64,000 bases of DNA, taken from NCBI GenBank assembly GCA_049518775.1, contig JBEKRL010000001.1, positions 44,286 through 108,285 on the forward strand. The letters are read 5' to 3'. Numbering within the stretch: position 1 is the first letter of the stretch; the number at the start of each line of letters is the position of its first letter. This document shows positions 43,322 through 52,954 of the stretch, one piece after another. Position numbers and translations under genes: made by a program. The stretch comes from Bog-877 sp049518775 (lineage in GTDB: Bacteria; Chloroflexota; Dormibacteria; Aeolococcales; Bog-877). The notes under the pieces are model-generated. The model was not told where the DNA came from. It did not search any database and saw nothing but the letters and a program-made list of their open reading frames with translations.

Positions 43322-44662
43322 ATGGCAGAGTCGCGCACAGTAAACGAGGCGGAGGGGCTGATCGAGTTCATTGACGCCTCGCCCTCCCCCTACCACGCCT
43401 GCAGCCGGGCGGCCGAAATGCTGCAGAGGGTCGGCTTCAGCCAGCTGGAGGCGACAGCCGAGTGGCCGGAGGGGGGCAGCCACTATGTGTCCCACGGTGG
43501 CACCCTCATCGCCTGGTCGACTCCCCGGCGTCTCGCTCCCAGCTCTGGCTTCCGGATGGTCGTGGCGCACACCGACAGCCCCAACCTTCGGATTCGGCCC
43601 CAACCTGACCTCACCGCGCAGGGGTTCCGGCAGATCGCCGTCGACGTCTACGGCGGGGCGCTGCTCAACTCCTGGCTGGACCGGGACCTTGGCATCTCAG
43701 GCCGGGTGGTGATCTCAACCTCCGCCGGCCATGAGGTCCGGCTGTTGCGGGTCGGCCGCCCGATCCTCCGGATTCCCCAGCTGGCTCCCCACCTAGGTCG
43801 TGAGGTCCACACGGAAGGGGTTCGGATCAATGCCCAGACGCAGCTGGTTCCGATCTGGGCGCTCGACCGCAGCCCAGCGCCCACCTTCTCGGACTTCCTC
43901 GCGGAGGAGATCCAGGTCGATCCCAAGCAGGTCCTCAGCTGGGAGCTGATGGCCCACGACCTGGTGCCGGCTTCGCTCGTCGGGGTCCGCCGGGAGTTCA
44001 TCAGCGCGCCCCGGCTCGACAACCTGGGGTCGACATACGCCGCCACGCGGGCGCTGGCCGAGCATGCGGGAGGGGCCGAGAGTGGAGCCCAAGTGGCCGT
44101 GATCTGCCTGTTTGATCACGAGGAGGTGGGCAGCCGAAGCTCCTCCGGTGCTGCCAGCAGCCTGCTGGGAGCGGTGCTGGAGAGGATCGTCATGGCCCAG
44201 GGGGGAGGCCGCGACGACTACCTTCGAGCCCTGGCGGGGACGATCTGTGTCTCCGCGGACATGACCCACGCGGTCAACCCGAACTACCCGGAGCGATCCG
44301 AGCCAGGGCACCCGGTCAGGCTCAACCAGGGGCCCGCGATCAAGGTCAACGTCGGCCTGCGCTATGCCACCGACGCCCTGGGGGCGGCCGCCTTCACCGC
44401 CGCGGCCGATCGAGCTGGGGTCCCGGTGCAGCGCTACGTGGCCCGGGGCGACATCCCCTGCGGCAGCACCCTCGGCCCGATCATCGCGGCCCAACTGGGA
44501 GTCGACACCGTGGACGTGGGCATGTCCCAGCTGGCCATGCACTCGGCCCGCGAGCTCTGTGGCGCCGAGGACCCCGGTTACATGGTCCGGGCGATGTCGG
44601 CGTTCCTGGGCCCTGACCAACCGAGGCGGAGTCTGCCGGAGGCCCGAGCCTCCGGCCTATAG
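43322..44662 (+). CDS. M18 family aminopeptidase
   Basis: 446 residues. Metal-ligand motifs are VAHTDSPNLRI (His, Asp), FDHEEVGS (catalytic Glu and ligand Glu) and DMTHAVNPNYPE (Asp, ligand), the arrangement of aspartyl/M18 aminopeptidases; the final His lies near GMSQLAMHSARE. It removes N-terminal residues from peptides in the cytoplasm, using two zinc ions. ATG 43322 (MAESRTV) chosen over ATG 43313 from the promoter spacing. Confidence 0.9.
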   Translation: MAESRTVNEAEGLIEFIDASPSPYHACSRAAEMLQRVGFSQLEATAEWPEGGSHYVSHGGTLIAWSTPRRLAPSSGFRMVVAHTDSPNLRIRPQPDLTAQGFRQIAVDVYGGALLNSWLDRDLGISGRVVISTSAGHEVRLLRVGRPILRIPQLAPHLGREVHTEGVRINAQTQLVPIWALDRSPAPTFSDFLAEEIQVDPKQVLSWELMAHDLVPASLVGVRREFISAPRLDNLGSTYAATRALAEHAGGAESGAQVAVICLFDHEEVGSRSSSGAASSLLGAVLERIVMAQGGGRDDYLRALAGTICVSADMTHAVNPNYPERSEPGHPVRLNQGPAIKVNVGLRYATDALGAAAFTAAADRAGVPVQRYVARGDIPCGSTLGPIIAAQLGVDTVDVGMSQLAMHSARELCGAEDPGYMVRAMSAFLGPDQPRRSLPEARASGL

Positions 44663-44672
44663 CCCCCTCCCC

Positions 44673-45194
44673 TCAGGAGGAGGCGCCCGGCTCCGTGGAG
44701 GGCGCCTCGGGCATGGCCTGGCGGATCAGGATCAGGCGACATTGGGCGTGGCTGAGCAGGTCCGACGCCGCCCGGTCGAGACTGAACTCACCGAAGCGTG
44801 GCTTGAGCTCGAGGCCCACCACCATTAGGTCGGCGCCCCAGCGCCTGGCCTCGTCCACCACCGCGGGCCCTGCCTCCCGTGCCTGAAGCACGGTGGTCTG
44901 CACCTTGGTGCCGAGCTTCGCCGCGACCAGCTCCATCTCGGCCAGCATCTCCTCGGCGCGACCCAGCTCGTCGCCGAGGCTGGCCGAGAGAGGCAGACTT
45001 CGGGCCACCTCAAGGACGGTGATCACCAGGATGTCGGCCTTCGACGGTTGAGCCAGCCGGCAGGCCGCCCTCAGCGCGTCCTTGTCGCAGAGGTCGCCGC
45101 GCACCGGCACCACGATGCGATGCGGCGAGAGGATGCTCTCGTGCTCGGGTCCGTCGTCGCCGCTCGGTTTGCCTCGGAAGAAGCGGGAAGCCAT
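44673..45194 (-). CDS. Universal stress protein (UspA-like)
   Basis: 173 residues. IVVPVRGDLCDKDALRAACRLA is the Usp start (given in part as HRIVVPVRG), ADILVITVLEVA the second strand, and WGADLMVVGLE the loop before the ATP motif. The usual G-2x-G-9x-G(S/T) site is altered to GLELKPRFGEFSL, so ATP binding is doubtful. ATG 45194 has GACAAT seven bases upstream on the minus strand, a possible leaderless start. A GC-rich inverted repeat in its 3' end (44680-44687 with 44701-44708) may mark termination between convergent genes. Confidence 0.75.
   Translation of the reverse strand: MASRFFRGKPSGDDGPEHESILSPHRIVVPVRGDLCDKDALRAACRLAQPSKADILVITVLEVARSLPLSASLGDELGRAEEMLAEMELVAAKLGTKVQTTVLQAREAGPAVVDEARRWGADLMVVGLELKPRFGEFSLDRAASDLLSHAQCRLILIRQAMPEAPSTEPGASS
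44680..44708. terminator. GC-rich hairpin at the convergent end of M18 and Usp genes
   Basis: GAGGCGCC and GGCGCCTC form an 8-base stem with a 13-base loop, inside the last codons of the Usp gene and just after the M18 stop. No T-run follows, so it is only a possible terminator. Confidence 0.3.
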
Positions 45195-45384
45195 CGCTGG
45201 CATTGTCGCCATTCGGGGCGACCGCCGGTGCCGGTGGGCAGGAGGGGAGCGTGGGACCGGGCACCCGGGACATCCGGGAACCGATTCGGACCGGTCCCGG
45301 TTTTCGAAGTCCTGGGCATGCATGGAATCGGGCCATGCCAAGGCGCCCGTGGCGGTCGCGGCAGAGGTTACCTGCGAACGCGGA

Positions 45385-45390
45385 TATACT
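45385..45390 (+). promoter_or_regulatory. -10 element of the TrkA pair, leaderless
   Basis: TATACT, then CGCGGAA, then GTG at 45398 (seven-base spacing). Confidence 0.55.
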
Positions 45391-45397
45391 CGCGGAA

Positions 45398-45859
45398 GTG
45401 AAGGTCCTGATCGTGGGCTGCGGCCGGGTAGGGTCAACCCTGGCCCGCGAGATGGCCCGCGACGGCCACGACGTCTCCATCGTTGATGTCTCGCGCCGGG
45501 CTTTCGATCGGCTTGGCCCGGACTTCCCAGGCAGGGTGATCCTGGGCAGTGGTATCGACCAGGAGGTGCTCGACCAGGCCGGCGCCGGTAAGGCGGACTG
45601 CTTCATCTCAGTCACCAACGGCGACAACCGCAACCTCATGTCCGCCCAGGTGGCCAAGGAGATCTTCAAGATCCCCAAGGTGATGACCCGGGTCTACGAC
45701 CCGATCAGGGAGCGGGTGTACCGGGAGATGGGCTTGTACACCTACTGTCCGACGGTCATCGGCGCCGCCATCGCCCGGAGCTACTTCGACGCTGGTGCGG
45801 GCGAGGCGGACCGGGCCCGTCACGCGGTCACCGCCTCGGAGGCTTCCGGTGTTGCCTGA
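45398..45859 (+). CDS. TrkA-N (RCK) domain protein, first of pair
   Basis: 153 residues: a Rossmann domain with VGCGRVGSTLAREM (GxGxxG) and IVDVSRRAFDRL, then VTNGDNRNLMSAQVAKEIF. It lacks the TrkA-C domain. Such proteins bind NAD(H) or nucleotides and gate K+ channels or Trk/Ktr transporters. The second gene overlaps it by 11 bases; the two together may form the heteromeric ring. No channel gene lies nearby. Confidence 0.85.
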   Translation: MKVLIVGCGRVGSTLAREMARDGHDVSIVDVSRRAFDRLGPDFPGRVILGSGIDQEVLDQAGAGKADCFISVTNGDNRNLMSAQVAKEIFKIPKVMTRVYDPIRERVYREMGLYTYCPTVIGAAIARSYFDAGAGEADRARHAVTASEASGVA

Positions 45860-46535
45860 CCGCCCCCCCTACATCATCGTGATCGGAGCCGGCAAGGTCG
45901 GCTTCTACCTCAGCCGGCACCTGCTGGCAGCAGGCTACGAGGTCGCCCTGGTCGAGAAGGACCCGGCCCGTTCCTCCTTGGTGGCTGCGCAGCTGGGCAG
46001 CTGCGCCTGCCTGGTGGGTGATGGCGACGAGATGGCCTTCCTAGCCACCACCGGCATCGAGCGGGCCGACGTGGTGGCCGCGGTCACCGGCGACGACGAG
46101 GACAACCTCATCGCCTGCCAGCTGGCCAAGCTCCAGTTCAAGGTTCCCCGGACCATCGCCCGCGTCAACAACCCCGGAAACGTGCAGATGTTCCACCGGC
46201 TGGGGGTGGACGTCGCGGTGTCCGCCACCGAGCTCATCCTGGGGGTCATCGAGACTGGGATGGCCAGTCACGAGGACGTGCTCGAGATGCCCATCGGCGG
46301 CAGCGAGTCGGCGGTGGTCAGGGTGACGGTGCCGGTGGGGAAGGCGGTGGGTCGGCAGGCGGTGGAGATCGCCGCCCTGGCGAGCGAGCGTCTGCTGCTG
46401 ATCGTCCGGGATGGCCATGAGGTCCCACTAGACACCCTGCTTGAGGCCGGCGATCAGGTCCTGTTGTTCACTGAGCGGCCGGCCTCGGACTTCATGCTCG
46501 AGGCGTCGGACCTGCTCACCCCCGCGGTCCGCTGA
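45849..46535 (+). CDS. TrkA-N/TrkA-C (RCK) domain protein, second of pair
   Basis: 228 residues from GTG 45849. The TrkA-N domain has IVIGAGKVGFYLSRHLL and ADVVAAVTGDDEDNLIACQLA; a TrkA-C domain fills residues ~140-225 (VVRVTVPVGKAVGRQ...LLEAGDQVLLF). Partner of the preceding short TrkA-N protein in potassium uptake regulation. Its end overlaps the convergent M20 peptidase by 20 bases. Confidence 0.88.
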   Translation: MLPDRPPYIIVIGAGKVGFYLSRHLLAAGYEVALVEKDPARSSLVAAQLGSCACLVGDGDEMAFLATTGIERADVVAAVTGDDEDNLIACQLAKLQFKVPRTIARVNNPGNVQMFHRLGVDVAVSATELILGVIETGMASHEDVLEMPIGGSESAVVRVTVPVGKAVGRQAVEIAALASERLLLIVRDGHEVPLDTLLEAGDQVLLFTERPASDFMLEASDLLTPAVR

Positions 46536-47919
46536 GTCCTTCCTTCCCCATCTGACCGTACCGCTCCCAGAGCCGCCCTACCGCCTCCATCCCGCGGTAC
46601 AGCTGGGCCAGGGCCACCCTCTCATTGGGCGCGTGAAAGTGATCACCGGGCAGGGTCACCCCGAAGAGCACGCAGGGCACGCCCAGCTCCTCGGCAATCG
46701 CCGTCACGGGCGGGATGCTGCCGCCCTCGCGGATGAAGACCGGTCTCCTTCCCCAGACCTGCGCCACCACGTCCGCCGCCGCCTCCACCGCCGGGTGGTT
46801 GGACGCGGTGAGGGCCCAGCGCCCTGACGAGATCATGGAGAAGTCGACGGTCACGCCCGGAGGGGCGATCCGGCGCAGGTAGTCGCCCACAACCCGGTTG
46901 ACCCGGTCCGGATCCTGGTTGGGGACCAACCGCGAGGAGAGCTTGGCTCCGGCTTTGGCGGGGATCACCGTCTTGGCCCCCTCACCCTGGTAACCGCCCC
47001 AGATCCCACAGATCTCCATGGTTGGGCGGATCGTCCGGCGTTCCAGGGTGGTGTATCCAGCCTCTCCTCCAGCCACCGCTCCTGCCTCAGCCACGAACCC
47101 GGCCTCGTCGAAGGGGACCGCTCCCAGCTCGGCCCGTTCGGCCGCATCCAGCTCGTGGACATCGTCGTAGAAGCCGGGCACGGAGACGCGCCCGTCAGCG
47201 CCGTGAAGCTTGGCCAGCATCTCCGCCAGGACCGTGATGGGATTAAGGACAGCTCCCCCGTAGACGCCGGAGTGGAGGTCCGTAGCGGCTGCCCTGACCT
47301 GGATCTCCCAGTAATCGAGACCGCGCAGCCCGACCGTGAGCGCCGGGTGGTCCTCGGCCAGCATTCCGGTGTCCGAGATCACCCCGACATCGGCGCGGAG
47401 TCGGTCGCGATGGGCGATCAGCATCTCTTGGAAGTGCTCGGAGCCGTCCTCCTCCTCCCCCTCCGCGATCAGCTTGAGGTTGATGGGAAGCCGTCCCCGG
47501 GCGTCCAGGTATCCCCGCAGCGCTTCCAGGTGCATCACGATGTGCCCTTTGTCATCGGCGGTGCCTCGACCGAGCAGGAGGCCGTCGCGCTCCAGCGCCT
47601 CGAACGGGGCCTTCTCCCACTCGTCGACCGGGTCAACCGGCTGGACGTCGTGGTGCGCGTAGACGAGGACGGTAGGCAGGGCAGGGTCCTCGAGGCGCTC
47701 GGCGAAAACTGCCGGGTGTCCGCCGGTCTCCCAGACCTCGGCGACCGTGAAGCCGGCGCGCCCGGCCGCACGACGAAGGAACTCCGCCGAGCGACGCACG
47801 TCCCCGGCGCACTCCGGATCGGTGCTGACCGAGGGTATGGCCACCCACTCGGTCAGGCTCTCGACCAGCGGGCGCCGACGCCTGCGGATCGACTCCGCGA
47901 GAGCGTCGCCGGAGCTCAC
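46516..47919 (-). CDS. M20 family dipeptidase/metallopeptidase
   Basis: 467 residues. Metal-ligand motifs are VYAHHDVQPVD, GRGTADDKGH and AEGEEEDGS, the di-zinc site of M20 carnosinase/CNDP-like dipeptidases; a dimerisation lid domain is in the middle (residues ~210-350). It hydrolyses dipeptides or acylated amino acids in the cytoplasm. Start GTG 47919. Confidence 0.9.
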   Translation of the reverse strand: MSSGDALAESIRRRRRPLVESLTEWVAIPSVSTDPECAGDVRRSAEFLRRAAGRAGFTVAEVWETGGHPAVFAERLEDPALPTVLVYAHHDVQPVDPVDEWEKAPFEALERDGLLLGRGTADDKGHIVMHLEALRGYLDARGRLPINLKLIAEGEEEDGSEHFQEMLIAHRDRLRADVGVISDTGMLAEDHPALTVGLRGLDYWEIQVRAAATDLHSGVYGGAVLNPITVLAEMLAKLHGADGRVSVPGFYDDVHELDAAERAELGAVPFDEAGFVAEAGAVAGGEAGYTTLERRTIRPTMEICGIWGGYQGEGAKTVIPAKAGAKLSSRLVPNQDPDRVNRVVGDYLRRIAPPGVTVDFSMISSGRWALTASNHPAVEAAADVVAQVWGRRPVFIREGGSIPPVTAIAEELGVPCVLFGVTLPGDHFHAPNERVALAQLYRGMEAVGRLWERYGQMGKEGLSGPRG

Positions 47920-47968
47920 CGGCCCCCGACGCTCACCAGCGCAGGACCCGGTCCGCGCGAGACGAGTC

Positions 47969-48118
47969 TCAGACCGCCTTCCCGATCTTGAAGATCTTGG
48001 TGCCGCAGACGGGGCATGTGCCGGTCGTGGCCGGCTTCCCGTTCTTCAACTGCGTGGGCTGGGGGTCGGCGATCTCCCTCGCCGTCTTGCACTTCATGCA
48101 GAAGCCGGTAACGGGCAT
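47969..48118 (-). CDS. Small zinc-ribbon protein (DUF5679-like)
   Basis: 49 residues: FCMKCKTA at the start and TCPVCGTKIF at the end form a four-Cys zinc ribbon; the middle is polar. GGAGGGG lies upstream of ATG 48118, and TACAAT (48181-48176, minus) is a possible -10. Tiny ribbons of this kind are common in Terrabacteria, with unknown role. Confidence 0.8.
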   Translation of the reverse strand: MPVTGFCMKCKTAREIADPQPTQLKNGKPATTGTCPVCGTKIFKIGKAV

Positions 48119-48273
48119 CTTGATACCCCTCCACTTGAGCGTGGGCCCGAACACGGTGGCCGGGCGGTCAGCCGCATTGTATTCACCAACCCCACGCCCC
48201 GCAACCTCAACCGCATACCCAGTCCGGCTGGGAGACGGCAGCCGAGGCCGTCTGGGGATCGGTCGGGGCCGGT

Positions 48274-49251
48274 TCAGGAGCGGTCGGGGGTGGCTGCCCG
48301 CCGACGCTCCAACCATCCGAACAGCCCCGCGGCGTTGGAGGGAAGGCCGTTCATGGAGCCCGCAGCAGCCCTCCGGCCGGGCTCCGGCTGCTCTCCGGCT
48401 GGCAGCCGCTCGAGCAGGGCCCGCTCGATGTGATCGATGGAGGGCCGCTCTCGGTAGGCTTCCGCGGCGATCGAACTCCAGCTCCGGAGCCGATCCTCCG
48501 CCTCTCGCAGAACCGCCTGGGGCTCTCCGGCGGACCCGAAGTGGGTGAGGATCAGCTGCTCAGGGCGCAGCTCCGCGAAGCGGTGGAGCGACCCGATCGC
48601 CTGCTCCAGATCGAAATCGTCCGGCGGGGTGGCGGGCCGCAGCGCCCCCCCCCCGGGCAGCTTCACCCCCACGGCGTCACCCACCAGGAGGACACCCGCG
48701 TCCGTCTCCAGCACCGCGATGTGGTGCTTGGCGTGACCCGGGGAGTCGATCAGAACCAGCTTCTTGCCCCGGCCCAGCTCCAACTCCTGCCGGTCCTGGG
48801 CGGGGCTGAGGCGATCGGGGTCCACGGGGGTCATCCGACCGTAGAGGGAGTCGAGCTCGGAGCCGTAAACGCGCCCCGCCGCCTCGACCAGCCGAGTCGG
48901 GTCGGCCAGGTGCCGCAGGCCCCGCCGATGGCAGACCACCTTGGCCTTGGGGAACTGGGCGGCGATCTCCCCCACGCCGCCGGCATGGTCCAGGTGGATG
49001 TGGCTGACCACGACCCAGGCCAGGTCCTCGCGGCCCAGACCGTGCCTGCTCAGCCCCTCGATCACGGTGGCGGCATCCCGCTGGGGTCCGGTCTCCACCA
49101 GGCAGGGCTGGTCGGCCTCGATCAGGAAGACGGAGTCGACCTCCTCCCAGCCGCCCAGCAGGGTGTCGATCTGCCAGATGCCGGGTGCCAGGAGCTTGTC
49201 CGTGCGGCCGCCTCCGCTCGGTCGGGTGGCGCTCTCCGAGTCCTCCACCAC
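48274..49251 (-). CDS. MBL-fold metallo-hydrolase
   Basis: 325 residues. HIHLDHAGG is the metal motif (HxHxDH), SPGHAKHHIA supplies the next His, and VLLVGDAVGV the Asp. A C-terminal alpha region follows, as in glyoxalase II-like or lactonase-like enzymes. The substrate is unknown. Start GTG 49251. Confidence 0.85.
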   Translation of the reverse strand: MVEDSESATRPSGGGRTDKLLAPGIWQIDTLLGGWEEVDSVFLIEADQPCLVETGPQRDAATVIEGLSRHGLGREDLAWVVVSHIHLDHAGGVGEIAAQFPKAKVVCHRRGLRHLADPTRLVEAAGRVYGSELDSLYGRMTPVDPDRLSPAQDRQELELGRGKKLVLIDSPGHAKHHIAVLETDAGVLLVGDAVGVKLPGGGALRPATPPDDFDLEQAIGSLHRFAELRPEQLILTHFGSAGEPQAVLREAEDRLRSWSSIAAEAYRERPSIDHIERALLERLPAGEQPEPGRRAAAGSMNGLPSNAAGLFGWLERRRAATPDRS

Positions 49252-49343
49252 CCAACCGTAAAGCAGCGGCCGTCCCGCCCGCTGCGGCCGAGGGGCCCAG
49301 CCAATTCACAGCTCGCGCCGAGGCCGTTCACAGTTGGGCACTC

Positions 49344-49349
49344 TTTACT
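49344..49349 (+). promoter_or_regulatory. -10 element before a leaderless leader ORF of the ABC permease
   Basis: TTTACT, then TGGGCTC, then ATG at 49357, which opens an 18-codon ORF that runs into the permease start. Confidence 0.45.
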
Positions 49350-49356
49350 TGGGCTC

Positions 49357-49413
49357 ATGGGGTCGACCGCCCGCGTCGCGCTTGATGGGCACCGGTGTAC
49401 TTTCGATACCTAG
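49357..49413 (+). CDS. 18-codon leader ORF overlapping the ABC permease start
   Basis: MGSTARVALDGHRCTFDT and a stop at 49411-49413, 19 bases past the GTG start of the permease (49395). The permease has no Shine-Dalgarno, so translation of this leaderless ORF could open or feed the permease start. No homology is recognisable. Confidence 0.35.
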   Translation: MGSTARVALDGHRCTFDT

Positions 49414-50870
49414 GGCGTGAGCTCCGCCGCCGGGTGAGGTCGGCGAGCGTCGTCGCCATCGGGCTGGCTCTGGGAGTGGGCCTGGTGATCACGGTCACCG
49501 CGGCCGCCTCGGGGGTGAAGACCGCCCAGGGCCAGGTGCTCCACTCCCTCTACGGGGTGGGCACCGACATCACCGTCACCAAGGCGGCCACCCCGGGCGC
49601 CGGTGGCCCATTTCGCTTCGGTGCGGCCCCCCCGACCGGGAGCGAGGCGGGCCAGGCCTTCAGCCGCGATCGCCTGACCTCGACCGGTGGGCTGACCACC
49701 ATCCCCGGCACCGACGTCACCGCGATCTCTAACTTGAAGGACGTGGCCGGCGCCACCGGGGCCCTCACCTTGAACTCCATCCACGTCACCGGGACCTTCT
49801 CTGGCGGGTTCGGAGCCAGTTCCAGCGGCAGCTCGTCGACTCCCTTCAGCATCTCCACCTTCACCGTGGACGGCGTCAACGCCGATGACCCCGGACTGGG
49901 GCCGCTCAGTGCCTCCAACATCACCTCGGGAACCTCGCTGGTCCGGGAGTGGTTCGAGAGGGTGGCGAAGGGAAGCTCCTCGACGGACTCGCCCCTCGCC
50001 CTGGTCAGCAGCAGCTACGCCAAGCAGGACTCCCTCAAGGCCGGCTCGACGGTAACCATCGCCGGGTCGACGGTCAAGGTCCTGGGGGTCATCTCGCTCA
50101 CCCAGGGCGCCGCCGCCGCCGACATCTACGTGCCCCTGAGCGAGGCCCAGAAGCTGACCGGTTACACCGCCAAGGTCAACACGATCTATGTGACGGCCGA
50201 CAGCTCCTCGGACATCTCCAAGGTTCAGACCGAGATCCAGCACCTGATGCCCAAGGCCACCATCACCACCGCTCAGGACCTGGCCAACCAGGTTTCCGGG
50301 TCCCTGAGCACAGCCGCCACCCTGGCCAACTCCCTGGGGCTCTGGCTGGCGGTGGCGGTCCTGCTCGCCGCCTTCGTCCTGGCGGCTCTCCTCACCACCG
50401 CGGCGGTCAACCGGCGGGTGCGGGAGTTCGGGACGCTCAAGGCGATGGGCTGGCATAGCCGCCGGATCGTGGGCCAGGTGCTGGGGGAGTCGGTGGTCCA
50501 GGGCTTGGTCGGGGGCGCCCTCGGGGTCGGGCTGGGAGTGCTGGGCGCCTTCCTGGTCACCAGGATCGCGCCCACCCTCAAGGCAACGGTCGGTGCCACC
50601 CCCTTCGGCGCCGGTGGCTTCGGCCCCGGTGGCTTCGGCCGGGGAACGGGAGGATTTGGGGGCGGGAGCGGCAGCGCCCGGAGATCGTTCGCCCGTACCT
50701 TCGCCTCCGCTGGTCACTCGGTGACCGTCCACCTCACTGCGCCGCTCAGCCTGGAGATCCTCGCTCTCGCCGTTGCCTTGGCCATAGCCGGTGGTCTCAT
50801 CGCCGGCATCTTTGGTGGCTGGAGGGCCGCCCGGCTGCGCCCGGCAGAGGCCCTGCGGCGGGTGGAGTGA
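49395..50870 (+). CDS. ABC transporter permease, FtsX/MacB type
   Basis: 491 residues. The first helix is VVAIGLALGVGLVITV, a large extracytoplasmic domain (residues ~45-290) rich in Ser/Thr/Gly follows, then the FtsX core LTTAAVNRRVREFGTLKAMG and last helices. A Gly-rich insert (GAGGFGPGGFGRGTGG) sits between the third and fourth helices, its DNA holding a short near-repeat of GGTGGCTTCGGC. With the ATPase it should act as a mechanotransmission or export complex. Start GTG 49395 gives the typical YFRYLGRELRRR tail. Confidence 0.85.
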   Translation: MYFRYLGRELRRRVRSASVVAIGLALGVGLVITVTAAASGVKTAQGQVLHSLYGVGTDITVTKAATPGAGGPFRFGAAPPTGSEAGQAFSRDRLTSTGGLTTIPGTDVTAISNLKDVAGATGALTLNSIHVTGTFSGGFGASSSGSSSTPFSISTFTVDGVNADDPGLGPLSASNITSGTSLVREWFERVAKGSSSTDSPLALVSSSYAKQDSLKAGSTVTIAGSTVKVLGVISLTQGAAAADIYVPLSEAQKLTGYTAKVNTIYVTADSSSDISKVQTEIQHLMPKATITTAQDLANQVSGSLSTAATLANSLGLWLAVAVLLAAFVLAALLTTAAVNRRVREFGTLKAMGWHSRRIVGQVLGESVVQGLVGGALGVGLGVLGAFLVTRIAPTLKATVGATPFGAGGFGPGGFGRGTGGFGGGSGSARRSFARTFASAGHSVTVHLTAPLSLEILALAVALAIAGGLIAGIFGGWRAARLRPAEALRRVE

Positions 50871-50914
50871 GGTGAGGGCATTGGGATCGACGAGCCGCAC
50901 CCGCCCGGGACGCC

Positions 50915-51670
<756 letters not shown>

Positions 51671-51689
51671 GGCCGAAGAGCGCCCGATC

Positions 51690-51695
51690 TATACT
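51690..51695 (+). promoter_or_regulatory. -10 element of the basic-tail protein gene, leaderless
   Basis: TATACT, then CGGGCC, then GTG at 51702. Apart from one T/C difference the 15-base string equals the one before the sigma-like gene at 25799. Confidence 0.6.
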
Positions 51696-51701
51696 CGGGC
51701 C

Positions 51702-52178
51702 GTGGACCAGGCCGAGGAAGAGCAGCCGGCCCCCGCCCCCCCCAACGATGCCCAGGTGGCGCCTCCGGAAGTCCTCAACCCGGAGTCCCCCCGCTACCAG
51801 CCCTGGGTGGAGAAGCAGATCTTCAACGCCTCCAAGGAGAAGCGGCCATTGGAGGAGTTCTTGGCCGAGTTCGAGGCCCGGGTGGCGGCCCAGGGACACG
51901 CGGCCATGGGCGCCTGGGACCCCGGGCGCAATGAACGGCTGCTGGCCAGGTTCTCCGCCCCGGCCAGCCCGCACCGCCGTCGTCGCCGCCGGCCTGCCGC
52001 GAAGGTGGGGGCGGAGCGGGCTCCGGCCGCCAAACCCGACCGGAGGCAGGGCCCCGGGGCGGGCCCGCCGTCGGCCACCAAGGCGACCGAGCCAGGGACC
52101 GGCGCCGAGCATCGCCGGCGGCGGCGCCGCCGGCCCAGGGGTGGGCGCAGCTCGGGGGCACCGGCATCCGGCGATTGA
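51702..52178 (+). CDS. Hypothetical protein, acidic head and Arg-rich tail
   Basis: 158 residues. The start DQAEEEQPAPAP is acidic and Pro-rich, the middle (PWVEKQIFNASKEKRPLEEFL, AMGAWDPGRNERLLARF) looks folded and helical, and the end has two runs of 6-8 Arg (HRRRRRRPA and HRRRRRRRP) in a Pro/Gly/Ala context. A DNA- or RNA-binding role is a guess based on the tail. No family recognised. Coupled to the HAD gene by TTGA. Confidence 0.6.
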   Translation: MDQAEEEQPAPAPPNDAQVAPPEVLNPESPRYQPWVEKQIFNASKEKRPLEEFLAEFEARVAAQGHAAMGAWDPGRNERLLARFSAPASPHRRRRRRPAAKVGAERAPAAKPDRRQGPGAGPPSATKATEPGTGAEHRRRRRRRPRGGRSSGAPASGD

Positions 52179-52954
52179 CCCAGCCGGGACGACCCGCGGC
52201 CGTCTGCTTCGATTACGGGAACACCCTGGTCCGATTCACCGCTCCGGAGGCTGCCCTCATGGCCGCGGGCGAGCGCCTGGCCGCCGAGGGGGCTCTGCCC
52301 TTGGGCAGCTGGAAGGACAGTCCCGGGGAGCTGGCGATCGCACTGAGCTCGCTATTGGGGGAACTGGTGGACGAGGCGCACCGGGCCAGCCCGCTGCGCG
52401 AGGTGGACCTGCCCTCGGTTGAGCGGGAGGCCCTCGGGCGGCTCCTCGGGGCCGCGCCGAGCCGGCAGCTTGCCGAGCGGCTTGGGGCCGCGGTCCAGCG
52501 GGCCTGGGGCGAGGGGGTGGTGCCGGTGGAGCCAGCCAGGCGGGTCCTGGCCAGCCTCAGCGAGGGGGGGGTGCGGCTGGGGCTGCTTTCCAACGCTCCT
52601 TACCCGGCCTACCTCATGAACGAGCAGCTGGAGCGGCTGGGGCTGCGGCGGTTCTTCGAGGTCACCCTGTTCAGCAGCGAGGTGGGCTGGCGCAAGCCCT
52701 CTGCCCGGGCCTTCGCCGAGCTGCTGCGCCGGCTGGGGCTGCCCGGCTCGGCGGTCTGGTTCGTCGGGGACGAGTGGGAGGCGGACATCGAGGGCGCCAG
52801 AGCGGCGGGGATGCGAGCGATCCTGGCCCCGGGCGCGGCGGCAGGGGAGATGGGGGCTGATCAGCTTCGGAGCTGGGACGAACTGCTGCCTCCACCAGCT
52901 GAGCGCCGTCGAGGGCCCAGGGGGCGGTTCGTAAACTTGGGCGGATGCGAGTAA
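52175..52954 (+). CDS. HAD-superfamily hydrolase
   Basis: 259 residues. Motif I CFDYGNTLV (nucleophile Asp), motif II LLSNAPYP, motif III KPSARAF and motif IV FVGDEWEADIEGARAAG complete a HAD phosphatase with an alpha-helical cap. The substrate is unknown. TTG 52175 overlaps the previous stop (TTGA). Its last bases contain the proS promoter. Confidence 0.85.
   Translation: MTQPGRPAAVCFDYGNTLVRFTAPEAALMAAGERLAAEGALPLGSWKDSPGELAIALSSLLGELVDEAHRASPLREVDLPSVEREALGRLLGAAPSRQLAERLGAAVQRAWGEGVVPVEPARRVLASLSEGGVRLGLLSNAPYPAYLMNEQLERLGLRRFFEVTLFSSEVGWRKPSARAFAELLRRLGLPGSAVWFVGDEWEADIEGARAAGMRAILAPGAAAGEMGADQLRSWDELLPPPAERRRGPRGRFVNLGGCE
52932..52937 (+). promoter_or_regulatory. -10 element of proS, leaderless
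   Basis: TAAACT, then TTGGGCGG trimmed to seven bases before ATG 52945, inside the 3' end of the HAD gene. Confidence 0.5.
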
